NCBI GenBank assembly: GCA_903891475.1
Contig: CAITEP010000021.1
Coordinates: forward strand, 124,001-188,000
Direction of reading: 5' to 3'
Source of the DNA: an uncultured Mucilaginibacter sp.
GTDB lineage: Bacteria; Bacteroidota; Bacteroidia; Sphingobacteriales; Sphingobacteriaceae
Length of the DNA stretch: 64,000 nucleotides
Below the pieces are notes generated by a model that worked only from the letters and a program-made list of their open reading frames with translations, did not search any database and was not told the origin of the DNA. A program made the position numbers and the translations under genes. Shown in pieces: positions 19,101 to 27,571 of this stretch; position 1 is the first letter of the stretch, and each line of letters begins with the position of its first letter.

Positions 19101-19257
19101 TTCAAACGGTATTGGTTCGGAAGCATCAAAGCCTTTGGCAATTGTTGTTATTGGAGGCTTAATTACTAATACTTTATTTAACCTATTTGTTTTCCCTATA
19201 GTATTCTTTTGGTCGTACAATAAGCGGGTAGAGCGTGGTTTGATAAACCGGATTTGA
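16126..19257 (+). CDS. czcA: CzcA/CusA-type heavy-metal RND efflux pump, operon 2
   Basis: The 1043-residue pump has the same architecture as the one at 10120: the N-terminal helix, DVTNTSVTIITQWPGRSAEEVE in the porter domain, DFGIIIDGAVVMVEG in TM4, the FSQPISDNVEEAVSGVKGS loop and the C-terminal PVVMTAMMAAIGLLPAAIS. Both copies keep the divalent-type DFG..DG pattern and share the Gly in place of the usual Asn after VE. Identity between the paralogues is visibly high throughout, so a tandem duplication of the whole three-gene operon is likely. Translation probably depends on an mRNA that crosses the REP-like palindromes upstream; no -7 box is obvious in that gap. Confidence 0.94.
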   Translation: MNRFIKNIISFALKNKFFIFFVTALMAVAGYISFKTISIDAFPDVTNTSVTIITQWPGRSAEEVEKFVTRPLEIAMNPAEKKTSIRSSSLFGLSVVKITFEDDVDYAFARLQVNNHLADADLPDGVNPSVEPPYGPTGEIYRFTLTSNRRTVRELKTIEDWVVDREIRAVPGVADVNSFGGEVKTYQITVDPKKAVQYNVTPLQLFEAVSKSNVNVGGDVIEQAGQAYVVRGIGLLNNIGEIKNIVINNIKGTPIYVKTIAEVTESALPRLGQVGRDKDPDVIEGIVVMRKGENPSEVIKNLKIKINELNNKILPDDVKLSSFYDRETLVNFATNTVLHNMAEGILFVTVIVFLFMADWRTTLIVSLIIPLALLFAFVCLKLKGMSANLLSMGAIDFGIIIDGAVVMVEGIFVILDQKSREVGMEQYNKLSKLGLIKKACLVNGKGIFFAKLIIITGLLPIFSFQKVEGKMFSPLAWTLGFALLGAVIMTFTFVPALASVLLKKNVKEKHNYFVEFITRNAMRFYAICFKARKIVFPIAIASLAISLFCFTLLGTEFLPELNEGAIYVRATGPLSISLKESVKLSNEIRKIFLSFDEVKQVLSQTGRPNDGTDATGFYNIEFHVDIYPQDEWKRKETKEQLIQRMQEKLKYLPGIDINFSQPISDNVEEAVSGVKGSIVVKLFGEDYKFIERKEIAIDSILKSVKGIEDLGILHNIGQPELQIDLNQDKMAQYGVQAADANAVIEMAIGGKAATQIYEGEKKFELRIRYPEDFRNNQEAIGDLRVPTLNNNTVPLREIADIKRITGISMIYRDDHLRYGAIKFSIRGRDMGSTIKEAQDKVNAQIKLPKGYNLQWAGDFENQQRAIKRLSQVVPISLLVIFFILFILFGNFRDSLLVLNNVPFAIMGGILALLITGVNFNISAGIGFIALFGICVQNGVILITKFKFNITQLKHHTSWTSFAIAIKEGVADRLRPVVMTAMMAAIGLLPAAISNGIGSEASKPLAIVVIGGLITNTLFNLFVFPIVFFWSYNKRVERGLINRI

Positions 19258-19330
19258 TAAAATAATTTTATCGAGCATTTGCAGGCAGTAACACTTTGTT
19301 TACTAAAAATAAGTGCTTAATAAAAATAAT

Positions 19331-19338
19331 TATCTTTG
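19331..19338 (+). promoter_or_regulatory. Putative -7 box (TATCTTTG) before the first RemB/Wzi-like gene
   Basis: TATCTTTG followed by C matches TAnnTTTG. It ends only 5 nt before the ATG at 19344, so a transcript from it would be nearly leaderless. It lies inside the N-terminal extension that would result from the ATG at 19296, which argues for the 19344 start. Confidence 0.45.
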
Positions 19339-19343
19339 CTTTC

Positions 19344-20960
19344 ATGATCCATAAATACGCCTTAAAAAAATGGCAACTTCCTGTTCTTGTATTTATCTGC
19401 TGCTTGTTTTACACAAGCGCGTGTTATGGCCAACTAATATATCAACCATACACGTATCAAATTTATCAAAAGCTAAATACAACATTATATTCCCCGGCTA
19501 CCAACGAACATACTTCGATGAAGCCTTATTTTATTTCGGATTCATCAATCATAAAAAAACAATATGATTCTTTATTTATCATAAAAACTGATTATTCACA
19601 TAAAAACTGGTTAAAGCGTACCTTTTTACCAAAACATTTAATAGATGTTAAAAATAAGGATTACAACCTATTCTTTGATTTTTTGTGGGATGTTGAACTT
19701 GGACATGATTATTTAGGAAATCGAAACACTTGGCTTAACTCTAGAGGATTTCAATTTGGTGCCTCGATTGGTAAAAACTTTTATATCTATACCAGTCTTT
19801 ATGAAAATCAGGGAAAATTCCCTAATTACGTAAGCGATTATATTAATACTAAAAGGCTTGTTCCCAGCGAATACCCTGTAAATGTTTTACCTTATGATAA
19901 TGGCTCGACCGATTGGTCTCGGGTAACTTCAATTATAGGATATAAGCCTGCTAAAAATATACTGCTGACGCTAGGTCAGGATAAAATTTTTATCGGCGAC
20001 GGTTATAGGTCATTATTATTATCAGATAACGCGCCCAATTATCCATTTTTTAAATTTTCGATTGATATCATCAAAAGTATTCAATACAATAGTATTTGGG
20101 CCTACTTTCAGGACCGTAATGCGCCAAACTTTAATGTGTTTACCAACAACAGGCGCAAATTTGGGGTATTTCATTATATTGATTGGAATATTAATAAAAG
20201 AGCATCAGTTGCATTTTTTAATGCTTTAATTAGTGAAGAGGCCGATAATAGTGGTAATCTGCATGGTTTTGATTTCAACTTCTTAAACCCGATATTGTTT
20301 TCCCCATCTTTAGGGCCTTCAGCCCAAGTAGCAGACCATACCTTGGCAGGTTTAAATGCCAAGTATAAAGTGTTTGATAAGACCGCTATTTATGGGCAGT
20401 TTGTAATGGATCAAACAATAAATAAAGGGTTAAGTAATTCAACTGGTTATCAAATTGGGGTAAGAGGGTCGGACCTATTTTCAATGCAGCATTTAAATTA
20501 CCTTTTTGAATACAATACAGTTTCTCCATCAGTTTATTACGGTCAGAATGCCATTGTTAATTACACCCACTTTAGTGATCCTCTTGGTGATCCTTTCGGT
20601 GCTAACTTTAAGGAATTATTGGGTATTGTAAACTATTCAATCAGTAAGTTCGATTTACAATTTGAAGGTTATTTTGTAAATCTGGCTAATAACTCGGGTT
20701 ATAATAACTACGGTTCAGGTATACCAAGCACCACCTATGTAAACCTTCCTCAAATTATCAATAATTCGGGAGTGGGCGTACCAGCTACCATAAAATTTGC
20801 CGAAGGAACATTAGGTTATATCCTAAACCCTAAGTATAATTTAAAAATTGAGGTTGGTGGTTTGTTAAGGCAGGAAAAAAGTAGCCTTGCCGATACCAAA
20901 ACGGCCATGATAACATTAGGATTTAAATGCGGTTTCAGGAATTTATACCGCGATTTTTAA
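19344..20960 (+). CDS. RemB/Wzi-like outer membrane beta-barrel protein, copy 1
   Basis: From ATG 19344 the product is about 538 residues with a clean signal peptide (MIHKYALKKWQ, hydrophobic core, cleavage after ACYG). The mature part is rich in alternating aromatic and polar strands. It carries the family motifs PYTYQIYQKLN, GQDKIFIGDGYRSLLLSD, FGVFHYIDWN and FDFNFLNPI seen in capsule-assembly Wzi-like and gliding-motility RemB-like proteins of Bacteroidota. It is probably an outer-membrane barrel involved in surface polysaccharide or adhesion, but the exact role is not deducible. An in-frame ATG at 19296 would add 16 residues; the -7 box favours the shorter form. It lies 86 bp after the second pump and 30 bp before its paralogue. 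Confidence 0.8.
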   Translation: MIHKYALKKWQLPVLVFICCLFYTSACYGQLIYQPYTYQIYQKLNTTLYSPATNEHTSMKPYFISDSSIIKKQYDSLFIIKTDYSHKNWLKRTFLPKHLIDVKNKDYNLFFDFLWDVELGHDYLGNRNTWLNSRGFQFGASIGKNFYIYTSLYENQGKFPNYVSDYINTKRLVPSEYPVNVLPYDNGSTDWSRVTSIIGYKPAKNILLTLGQDKIFIGDGYRSLLLSDNAPNYPFFKFSIDIIKSIQYNSIWAYFQDRNAPNFNVFTNNRRKFGVFHYIDWNINKRASVAFFNALISEEADNSGNLHGFDFNFLNPILFSPSLGPSAQVADHTLAGLNAKYKVFDKTAIYGQFVMDQTINKGLSNSTGYQIGVRGSDLFSMQHLNYLFEYNTVSPSVYYGQNAIVNYTHFSDPLGDPFGANFKELLGIVNYSISKFDLQFEGYFVNLANNSGYNNYGSGIPSTTYVNLPQIINNSGVGVPATIKFAEGTLGYILNPKYNLKIEVGGLLRQEKSSLADTKTAMITLGFKCGFRNLYRDF

Positions 20961-20990
20961 TGCAGCTCTATTATTCATTTTAAAGCAATT

Positions 20991-22625
20991 ATGAACAATT
21001 TATACCAATATAAAGTAGGCAAATATTATTTACTGATAATTTTAAGTTTATTTGGTAGCATCGTAAATGGACAGGAGTTAAATCAGTCCTATTCGTATCA
21101 ATTCTATCAAAAACTGAATCCTATTTTATATTCAACAACCTTTGGTGGGCACACGGCTTTAAAGCCTTATATTTTAGAAGATACAATGCTTTATAAATCT
21201 TTTGAGAGTTTATTGTACGGCGAACAGCTATATAGTAATCAAAAGGCCTATAATAAAATATTTAATGGGCATTTAGTTAGCTATAGTGTAAGCAACGCAT
21301 CATTTTATGCCGATATTTTGCCTGATTTTGATATAGGTAACGATATTACGGGTAAACGTACTACCAGCTTAGCTAATTTAGGCTTACAATTTGGGGGTAA
21401 GTTGGGTAATCAATTCAGCTACTATATAAACGCTTACTACAATGACCAAGCAAGCCCCGAATATTTAACTACCTACATACAACAGGTTGGTATAATACCT
21501 AGTCAGGGTGTAGCTCGCGATAATGGAAACGAAAATTATCAAAGCACCGTGATAAGTGGCGTGCTTTCCTATACGCCATCAAAGTATTTAAACATCAGTG
21601 CCGGGCGCGATAAAGTATTTATTGGTGATGGTTACCGCTCCTTATTGCTTTCTGATTATTCATCCCCTTATAAATTTTTCAGGTTAACAGGTTCATTAGG
21701 CAGATTGAAATACATGGCCATGTGGACTTTTATGAACGACCCTGCCAAAACCTCGCAATATGGCATTGATAGAAATAAATTTGGTGTATTTCATTATTTG
21801 GATTGGAGTGTGAATAATCGACTATCTCTTGGTTTTTTTGAAAACCTGATAGGCTTTTTTACGGATGATAATGGAGTGAGCCGACCATTCGATTTTAATT
21901 ATATTAATCCGGTTATTTTTTTGAAATCAATTGATAATGCCGCCAATGACCCAGACAAGGCATTGTTAGGTTTGACTAGCAAATACAAAATAAGTAATGG
22001 AGTAACTATATATGGTCAGTTCAGTTTGAATGAATTTCATGCTGCCGACTTTTTTTCAAGCGATGGTGCAAATACTAATAAATACGGTTGGCAAATTGGT
22101 TTGCGTGGAACTAATTTGTTAGCTATTAAAAACCTGAATTTTTTATTGGAGACGAATAATGTAAAACCTTATACCTATTCAGCAAGGTCGGCAATTGAAA
22201 ATTATTCAAATAATAGCGAACCATTGGCACACCCATGGGGGGCGAATTTTAGAGAGTTGGTTGGGTTATTTAATTACACTTATAAAAAGTTTGATTTTAG
22301 CTTGGAGGCTGATTTTGGGCGATATGGGTTAGATGAGAATGGCATTAACTACGGTAAAGACATATTTTTGTTATACAACAACCCCAAAACCAAAAGTGGC
22401 CTAGGCAATTATACCACACAAGGATTAATAACCAATTTAAGTTTTTTTGAAAGTAAAATTGCCTATGTAATTAACCCCAAAACTAATCTTCGGATTGAAT
22501 TAGGTGGTATATACAGAGTTGAGAAAAATACTAAATTTACTGATAATACCAAGCTAGTTACATTGGGAATTAGAAGCTCGTTCCGCCAAATTTATAATGA
22601 TATAGCGAGTTATAAAACACACTGA
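20991..22625 (+). CDS. RemB/Wzi-like outer membrane beta-barrel protein, copy 2
   Basis: The 544-residue product has a signal peptide ending near VNGQ (residue 27) and the same ordered motifs as its upstream neighbour: SYSYQFYQKLNPILYS, GRDKVFIGDGYRSLLLSD, FGVFHYLDWSVNNRLSLGFF and FDFNYINPVIF. The last strand ends with a short SYKTH tail after FRQIYND. The two genes are 30 bp apart and co-directional, so they are a tandem duplication and probably one transcript. Whether they belong functionally with the metal efflux operon or only lie beside it cannot be told. The stop codon is 4 bp from the stop of the convergent next gene. Confidence 0.82.
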   Translation: MNNLYQYKVGKYYLLIILSLFGSIVNGQELNQSYSYQFYQKLNPILYSTTFGGHTALKPYILEDTMLYKSFESLLYGEQLYSNQKAYNKIFNGHLVSYSVSNASFYADILPDFDIGNDITGKRTTSLANLGLQFGGKLGNQFSYYINAYYNDQASPEYLTTYIQQVGIIPSQGVARDNGNENYQSTVISGVLSYTPSKYLNISAGRDKVFIGDGYRSLLLSDYSSPYKFFRLTGSLGRLKYMAMWTFMNDPAKTSQYGIDRNKFGVFHYLDWSVNNRLSLGFFENLIGFFTDDNGVSRPFDFNYINPVIFLKSIDNAANDPDKALLGLTSKYKISNGVTIYGQFSLNEFHAADFFSSDGANTNKYGWQIGLRGTNLLAIKNLNFLLETNNVKPYTYSARSAIENYSNNSEPLAHPWGANFRELVGLFNYTYKKFDFSLEADFGRYGLDENGINYGKDIFLLYNNPKTKSGLGNYTTQGLITNLSFFESKIAYVINPKTNLRIELGGIYRVEKNTKFTDNTKLVTLGIRSSFRQIYNDIASYKTH

Positions 22626-22629
22626 GATT

Positions 22630-23310
22630 TTAGAAACAAGGATTGTTGCTTAGTTTTATTTCAATTTCGTCGAAAATATCTGTAAAACTTTCAGTCAACT
22701 CTAACCTATAAGTGGCTAAAATTTCATTCATAAGTTGTTCATTTTTGGGTGTAAATGGATTGCTCCATACCCTCATGCAAATTCTTTTAAGGGCATAAGC
22801 CACCTGATTAGTATTGGCGTATGAGTGTAGATATTTACTGTTATTAAAATCGTCGAAAAATTTATGAAAGCTTTCAGTTTCTTTTAAACCGGCCAATAAT
22901 AGAAACTCATTTATTACAGACTTTTCGCAACTCATTAATTGGGTGTAAAATTCATCTACAACTATTTTATCACTTGTAATGAGCAGGTTATCTAACAATA
23001 ATTCTAAAGCGATATGCCCTAAAAAGAATGGTTTAACAGGCGATTCTAAAATTGCTGGCTTCAAACGGTTTTTTAAATGATGAGCATGTTCTTTAAAAAA
23101 TTCAGATGAATGGAAATATCTATCAACTTCTAAATGCTTGTTCCAACCGGTTATAATGTGGTTAAACTCCAGTCTTTTTGTTTTAAGTTTTTCAGGATGA
23201 AGAACGATGTTTTTATCCGCGTTTTTTAAAAGATCGGGCAATATTGTACCTAAAATATGGTAACAATTATCAGTTTCCCTATCGAAATAAAAATGGGATA
23301 AAAAATTCAT
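22630..23310 (-). CDS. AcpH-like (DUF479) protein of unknown role
   Basis: The 226-residue cytosolic protein begins MNFLSHFYFD, the N-terminal pattern of acyl-carrier-protein phosphodiesterase (AcpH/DUF479) relatives, and has several spaced His and Asp residues (GTILPDLL, HIITGWNKHLEVDRYFH, LGHIALELLLDNLL) that could build a metal site. The match to true AcpH is weak: the helical core is rearranged and I would not assert 4'-phosphopantetheine hydrolysis. No signal peptide or membrane helix is visible. It is convergent with the barrel gene and divergent from tyrS, so it is likely a single-gene unit. Confidence 0.7.
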   Translation of the reverse strand: MNFLSHFYFDRETDNCYHILGTILPDLLKNADKNIVLHPEKLKTKRLEFNHIITGWNKHLEVDRYFHSSEFFKEHAHHLKNRLKPAILESPVKPFFLGHIALELLLDNLLITSDKIVVDEFYTQLMSCEKSVINEFLLLAGLKETESFHKFFDDFNNSKYLHSYANTNQVAYALKRICMRVWSNPFTPKNEQLMNEILATYRLELTESFTDIFDEIEIKLSNNPCF

Positions 23311-23454
23311 TTTATATGCTTAGCAAATTGTTTAACACAATTTACGGCTTTTAATTCAAAAGCGGTTTATTTTGATTGATTTTATTGGGTGATATAAGAT
23401 TATTTATAAACAATCTAAACAAAATGAACTTCAGGGTAGCAAAATTAATTCTAC

Positions 23455-23462
23455 TATATTTG
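23455..23462 (+). promoter_or_regulatory. Putative -7 box (TATATTTG) of tyrS
   Basis: TATATTTG followed by C matches TAnnTTTG. It lies 23 nt before the preferred tyrS ATG (23486) and 11 nt before the alternative in-frame ATG (23474). Confidence 0.5.
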
Positions 23463-23485
23463 CCACTTTTGAAATGGATATAAAA

Positions 23486-24769
23486 ATGAATTTTGTTGAA
23501 GAATTACGCTGGCGCGGTATGCTACATGATATAATGCCCGGTACCGAAGAGCTTTTAAATAAAGGAATGGTTTCTGGCTATATAGGTTTCGACCCTACCG
23601 CCGATTCTTTGCATGTGGGTAGCTTGGCTCAAATAATGACCATGATTCATTTTCAACGTGCCGGTCACCAGCCTTTCGCGTTGGTAGGTGGAGCTACAGG
23701 CATGGTGGGCGATCCATCAGGAAAATCAGCTGAACGTAATTTGCTTTCAGAAGAGGTTTTGCAGCAAAACTTGGCAGGTATTAAAAGCCAGCTTGAGAAG
23801 TTTTTAGATTTTGATTGCGGAAGCAATAGTGCCAAAATGGTGAATAACTATGATTGGTTTAAGGATTTTTCGTTCCTGAATTTTATCCGGGATGTGGGTA
23901 AGCATATTACAGTAAACTATATGATGGCCAAAGATTCGGTTAAAAACCGTATTGGAGGCGATACTGGCATGTCATTTACCGAATTCTCTTATCAATTGGT
24001 GCAGGGATATGATTTTTACTATTTATGGAAAAATCATAATTGCGCATTACAAATGGGTGGCTCTGACCAATGGGGAAACATAGTTACAGGTACCGAATTA
24101 ATAAGGCGTAAAGATGGTGGTGAGGCCTTTGCTATTACCACCCAACTAATAAAAAAAGCCGACGGAAGTAAATTTGGCAAAACAGAAGGTGGCAATATAT
24201 GGTTGGATGCAAAAAAAACATCGCCATACAAATTCTACCAATTTTGGTTAAACACCAGCGATGAAGACGCGAAAACTTACATTAGAATATTTACCTTGTT
24301 TGATAAGGTCACTATTGATGGATTGGAAGCAGAGCATGATGTAGCACCTCATCTTCGTGGTTTGCAAAAGGCTTTAGCAAAAGATATTACCATTAGGGTT
24401 CATGGAGAAGCAGAGTACGAGAAAGCAATAAAATCAACCGAGTTTTTGTTTGGAAATACTGGGATTGAATTTTTAAATGAATTAAATGAGGCTGAAATTC
24501 AAGCTTTATTTGAAGGCGTCCCTAATTTTCAAATAAATAAAGATGAGTTGGTAAATGGAATAAATGTAGTTGATTTGTTGGCATCATCTACTGCTGTATT
24601 CCCTTCAAAGGGAGAGGCTAAAAAAATGATATTGGGCGGCGGCACCATGATTAATAGAAATAAAATAGCTACAGCCGAACAGCAGTTTTCGGTAAGCGAC
24701 CTTATCAACCAAAAATATTTAATTGCACAGAAAGGTAAAAAGAACTACTTTTTAATAATTGCGGAATAG
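23486..24769 (+). CDS. tyrS: Tyrosyl-tRNA synthetase
   Basis: The class I aminoacyl-tRNA synthetase charges tRNA-Tyr. From ATG 23486 it is 427 residues. The HIGH-type motif is in [13 protein letters not shown], the tyrosine-binding [12 protein letters not shown] follows, then GGSDQWGN and a KMSKS-type loop [10 protein letters not shown]-terminal S4-like RNA-binding domain covers about the last 70 residues ([10 protein letters not shown]...[11 protein letters not shown]). I prefer 23486 because relatives start [11 protein letters not shown]; an upstream in-frame ATG at 23474 would add four residues. Convergent with the GAF-PAS gene. Confidence 0.96.
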   Translation: MNFVEELRWRGMLHDIMPGTEELLNKGMVSGYIGFDPTADSLHVGSLAQIMTMIHFQRAGHQPFALVGGATGMVGDPSGKSAERNLLSEEVLQQNLAGIKSQLEKFLDFDCGSNSAKMVNNYDWFKDFSFLNFIRDVGKHITVNYMMAKDSVKNRIGGDTGMSFTEFSYQLVQGYDFYYLWKNHNCALQMGGSDQWGNIVTGTELIRRKDGGEAFAITTQLIKKADGSKFGKTEGGNIWLDAKKTSPYKFYQFWLNTSDEDAKTYIRIFTLFDKVTIDGLEAEHDVAPHLRGLQKALAKDITIRVHGEAEYEKAIKSTEFLFGNTGIEFLNELNEAEIQALFEGVPNFQINKDELVNGINVVDLLASSTAVFPSKGEAKKMILGGGTMINRNKIATAEQQFSVSDLINQKYLIAQKGKKNYFLIIAE

Positions 24770-24793
24770 ACAAGTATGCTTAGTTGCTAGTTA

Positions 24794-25915
24794 TTATTTA
24801 TCGCTAACCATTTTTTCAACATTGCCTACTATGCTTCTAATTTTTTGATCTAGGGCTTCAACGGCATGTTCCAGATATTCAAAATATGTTTGTGGGCCTG
24901 TATAGTTTTCTTCTTTAATTAGGTTCATTAAACCCATAATGGTGGTTAGTGGCCCTCTAAATTCGTGCGCTTGTATATGAGCTATATTTACTAAAGATTG
25001 GTTTTGCTCAATTATTTTTTGCTCCTTTAACTTACGTTCGGTAACATCTCGAACAATATATGACACACCAATAATTTGATTTTCATCATTACGAGCAGGC
25101 TCAAATGAGGCTTCCCAAAATATCCTGCCTAAGGGTTCATAATAGGTAGAACCTTCTTCAAGCGTTTTTATACCTCGCAATCCAAGGCTATAATTTTTAG
25201 TAAAAGTTTCTAAAACGTGCTCATCAACATATTTAACAAATTGTTCACCTCGTATAAGGTTGTTGCCATATGCTGATTCTATAAAGTTATTCGCAGCTTT
25301 ATTAAAATCAATTATTTCGCCTTTTTTACCAAGTAAAACTTGAAAATTGGTGGAGCTTTCAAAAAACGAGCGTAGGCGGATGTTGGCATCGCTGTTTATT
25401 TTACGTTGTTCGATTAGCTCCTGTTGATGTTGTTTTAGCACTTGAACACCTTCCCTAAATTCTAAAATTTTAACCACCTGATTACCCAGTATTTTCATCA
25501 CCATTTGTTCCTGGGCAGTCATTTCATGCGCTTTACTATCTAATACGCATAAAGTACCTAGTTTTTCACCATTGTGTGTTATTAAAGGCACGCCGGCATA
25601 AAACCTAATATTTTCTTCACCAATTACCCATGGGTTATTGATAAATCTTTCGTCTTTCAATAAATCAGAAACCACCAATAAATTATCTGATTTCATTGCA
25701 TGGGTACAAAAGCTATTATTACGGGGAACGGTAATTTGACTTATTCCTTTTCGAACTTTAAGATATTGAACTTCATTATCCATGAAGGTAATCATGGCGT
25801 ACGGGGCATTACTAACTGATGAGGCAAGTTCAACAATTTCAAGTAATTCTGTATCATTTTCAAGTTCTAGGTTATTAAAACGAGCTAAAGCTTGTAAACG
25901 TATTTGTTCAACCAT
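24794..25915 (-). CDS. GAF-PAS sensor protein with HisKA-like helix but no ATPase domain
   Basis: The 373-residue cytosolic protein has a GAF domain at about 25-155 (FCTHAM and LGTLCVLDS signatures), a linking coiled coil to about 185, a PAS domain at about 186-290 ending in GVSYIVRDVTERK, and a HisKA-like helix with His317 in AHEFRGPLTTIMGL. The chain then stops about 57 residues after the His, and only 24 bp separate its stop from the tyrS stop, so no HATPase_c domain is encoded. It may be a signalling dimeriser phosphorylated by another kinase, or a kinase that lost its catalytic half. No cognate regulator lies nearby. Confidence 0.85.
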   Translation of the reverse strand: MVEQIRLQALARFNNLELENDTELLEIVELASSVSNAPYAMITFMDNEVQYLKVRKGISQITVPRNNSFCTHAMKSDNLLVVSDLLKDERFINNPWVIGEENIRFYAGVPLITHNGEKLGTLCVLDSKAHEMTAQEQMVMKILGNQVVKILEFREGVQVLKQHQQELIEQRKINSDANIRLRSFFESSTNFQVLLGKKGEIIDFNKAANNFIESAYGNNLIRGEQFVKYVDEHVLETFTKNYSLGLRGIKTLEEGSTYYEPLGRIFWEASFEPARNDENQIIGVSYIVRDVTERKLKEQKIIEQNQSLVNIAHIQAHEFRGPLTTIMGLMNLIKEENYTGPQTYFEYLEHAVEALDQKIRSIVGNVEKMVSDK

Positions 25916-26360
25916 TATACTTAAATAGAAACAATTTAATTCTTTAACTTTTCAATAAATAGTAAATCCAGCTTACCCCTCTAAAATAGTCAATTTTTGT
26001 ACCAAATACTGGTCGTGTAGTTTATTTTTTTGTTAAGAGAAAAGTTTTTATGACAACCATTAATATAGATGGAGAAATTGTATAAAGGATTGGTAATTAT
26101 TTATTTATAGTATTATTAATATTGCAGTTGTTGTATTTTTATGATGGGTTATTATTACCTTCAGGAGTAAAAAAGAACAAATTATATTCCCCAAATTTAC
26201 ACACCTTGAGTATTTTATTGGGCATTTAAAGTTTGAATTTTTATTATTAATAAAACAATAACTTTACAATATAACATAAATTTATTACTAACTAAATTTA
26301 CGGCACTAATAAATTGATTTTTTAACACTTCAATATTGGTTTAAAAACTACATATTATTA
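25916..26360. other. 445-bp AT-rich intergenic region
   Basis: The region separates the GAF-PAS gene from holA, both on the minus strand. I see no ORF beyond an 11-codon stretch at about 26050, no strong hairpin with a T-run, and no RNA gene. Confidence 0.6.
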
Positions 26361-27386
26361 TTAATGCAAAATTTTAAAAACAAGTTCTTTCATTAATCCA
26401 CCATCGTCGGTAGTTGAGTTTACTCCTTTACTTTTTAAATCATATTCGCGCAGATAACTAATTATTTGCATTGTTTTCGCATAGGGAAAGCTACGTGACG
26501 CTTGTTCATAGTCTTTTATAAAATAGGGGTTTACGCCAAGTTCCTTTGCCACATTTTGTTGGTTTCTATCCTTTAGGTAATGGAAATGGAGTACCCGTGT
26601 AAAAAACATATTTAAATTACCTAAAGTTACCACCAATGGATTGGCTTTGGGGTTAGCTTCGAAATAGTTGATGATTTGGTTGGCCTTGAATACATCTTTT
26701 TTACCTAAAGCCGTTTGTAACTCAAAAACATTATATTCTTTACTGATGCCAATATTATCATGAATATGCTGAAGACTTACCTCCTGCTTGGGAGCAATAT
26801 TTAACAAAAGTTTTTCTAACTCATTAGCTATTTTTGATAAATCATTACCTAAATATTCGGATAGTAATAGGGAAGCCTGCGGATGTATTTTATGCCCTTT
26901 TTCCTCTAAGAAACCCTCAATCCAATTAGGGATTTTATTTTCATAAAGGGGTAATGATTCAAAAATAATTCCGCTTTTTTCAATGGCTTTGTAAGTTTTT
27001 TTCCTTTTATCAAACTTTCCGTATTTGTAGCAAAATGCCAAAATAGTGCTAGGCAATGGGTTTTCCAGATAGCTGATTAATGGGTTAATCCCTTTTTTAT
27101 CAATATCATCGTTGCCCCATTTTAAATCCTGCGCTTCTTTCACCAACACCACCTGATAATCGGCCATCATAGGGTATCGTTTGGCGGCATTTAAAACCGT
27201 CATCATGTCGGTATCTTTACCATAAAATACAGTTTGATTGAATCCTTTTTCAGCGTCAGGCAATAATTGGTGCTCTATATAATTGCTAATCAAGTCAATA
27301 AAATAGGGCTCATCACCATGTAAAAGGTAGATAGGTTTATATTTTTTGTTTTTTAAATCTTTTAAAATCTCGGGAGCAGTCATCAC
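26361..27386 (-). CDS. holA: DNA polymerase III delta subunit
   Basis: The 341-residue clamp-loader subunit opens the beta sliding clamp during replication. The N-terminus has the family pattern IYLLHGDEPYFIDLISNYIE, followed by VVLVKEAQDLKW and the AAA+-like lid region with LSEYLGNDLSKIANELEKL. The C-terminal collar domain contains VNPYFIKDYEQASRSF. Length matches HolA (about 340 aa). No SD-like sequence is evident, which is normal for this phylum. It is divergent from the DUF1080 lipoprotein gene with 185 bp between starts. Confidence 0.94.
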   Translation of the reverse strand: MMTAPEILKDLKNKKYKPIYLLHGDEPYFIDLISNYIEHQLLPDAEKGFNQTVFYGKDTDMMTVLNAAKRYPMMADYQVVLVKEAQDLKWGNDDIDKKGINPLISYLENPLPSTILAFCYKYGKFDKRKKTYKAIEKSGIIFESLPLYENKIPNWIEGFLEEKGHKIHPQASLLLSEYLGNDLSKIANELEKLLLNIAPKQEVSLQHIHDNIGISKEYNVFELQTALGKKDVFKANQIINYFEANPKANPLVVTLGNLNMFFTRVLHFHYLKDRNQQNVAKELGVNPYFIKDYEQASRSFPYAKTMQIISYLREYDLKSKGVNSTTDDGGLMKELVFKILH

Positions 27387-27571
27387 AAGTGTAAAAATAC
27401 TATTATTTGGGTATTTACTTCAAGGGTAATAAACAATCGCAATAAACAACAATATTTGTTTTGATGTTGAATAAAAATACCTAATTTTAGCTAACCAATT
27501 ATAATTCATCATGCCTATTTATATTCTCAATTGAATAACAGGGCAATATTTATTCGCTTAAATCCAAAAAA

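Noticed and set aside
26050-26085. 11-codon ORF in the 445-bp gap between the GAF-PAS gene and holA.
   Set aside because: Too short, no operon neighbour on the same strand and no other support.
25916-26360. Search for tRNA, rRNA, riboswitch or small RNA in the longer gene-free stretches (also 42672-43021 and 33114-33361).
   Set aside because: No cloverleaf arms, TTCGA loop or strong stem followed by a T-run could be found by eye.
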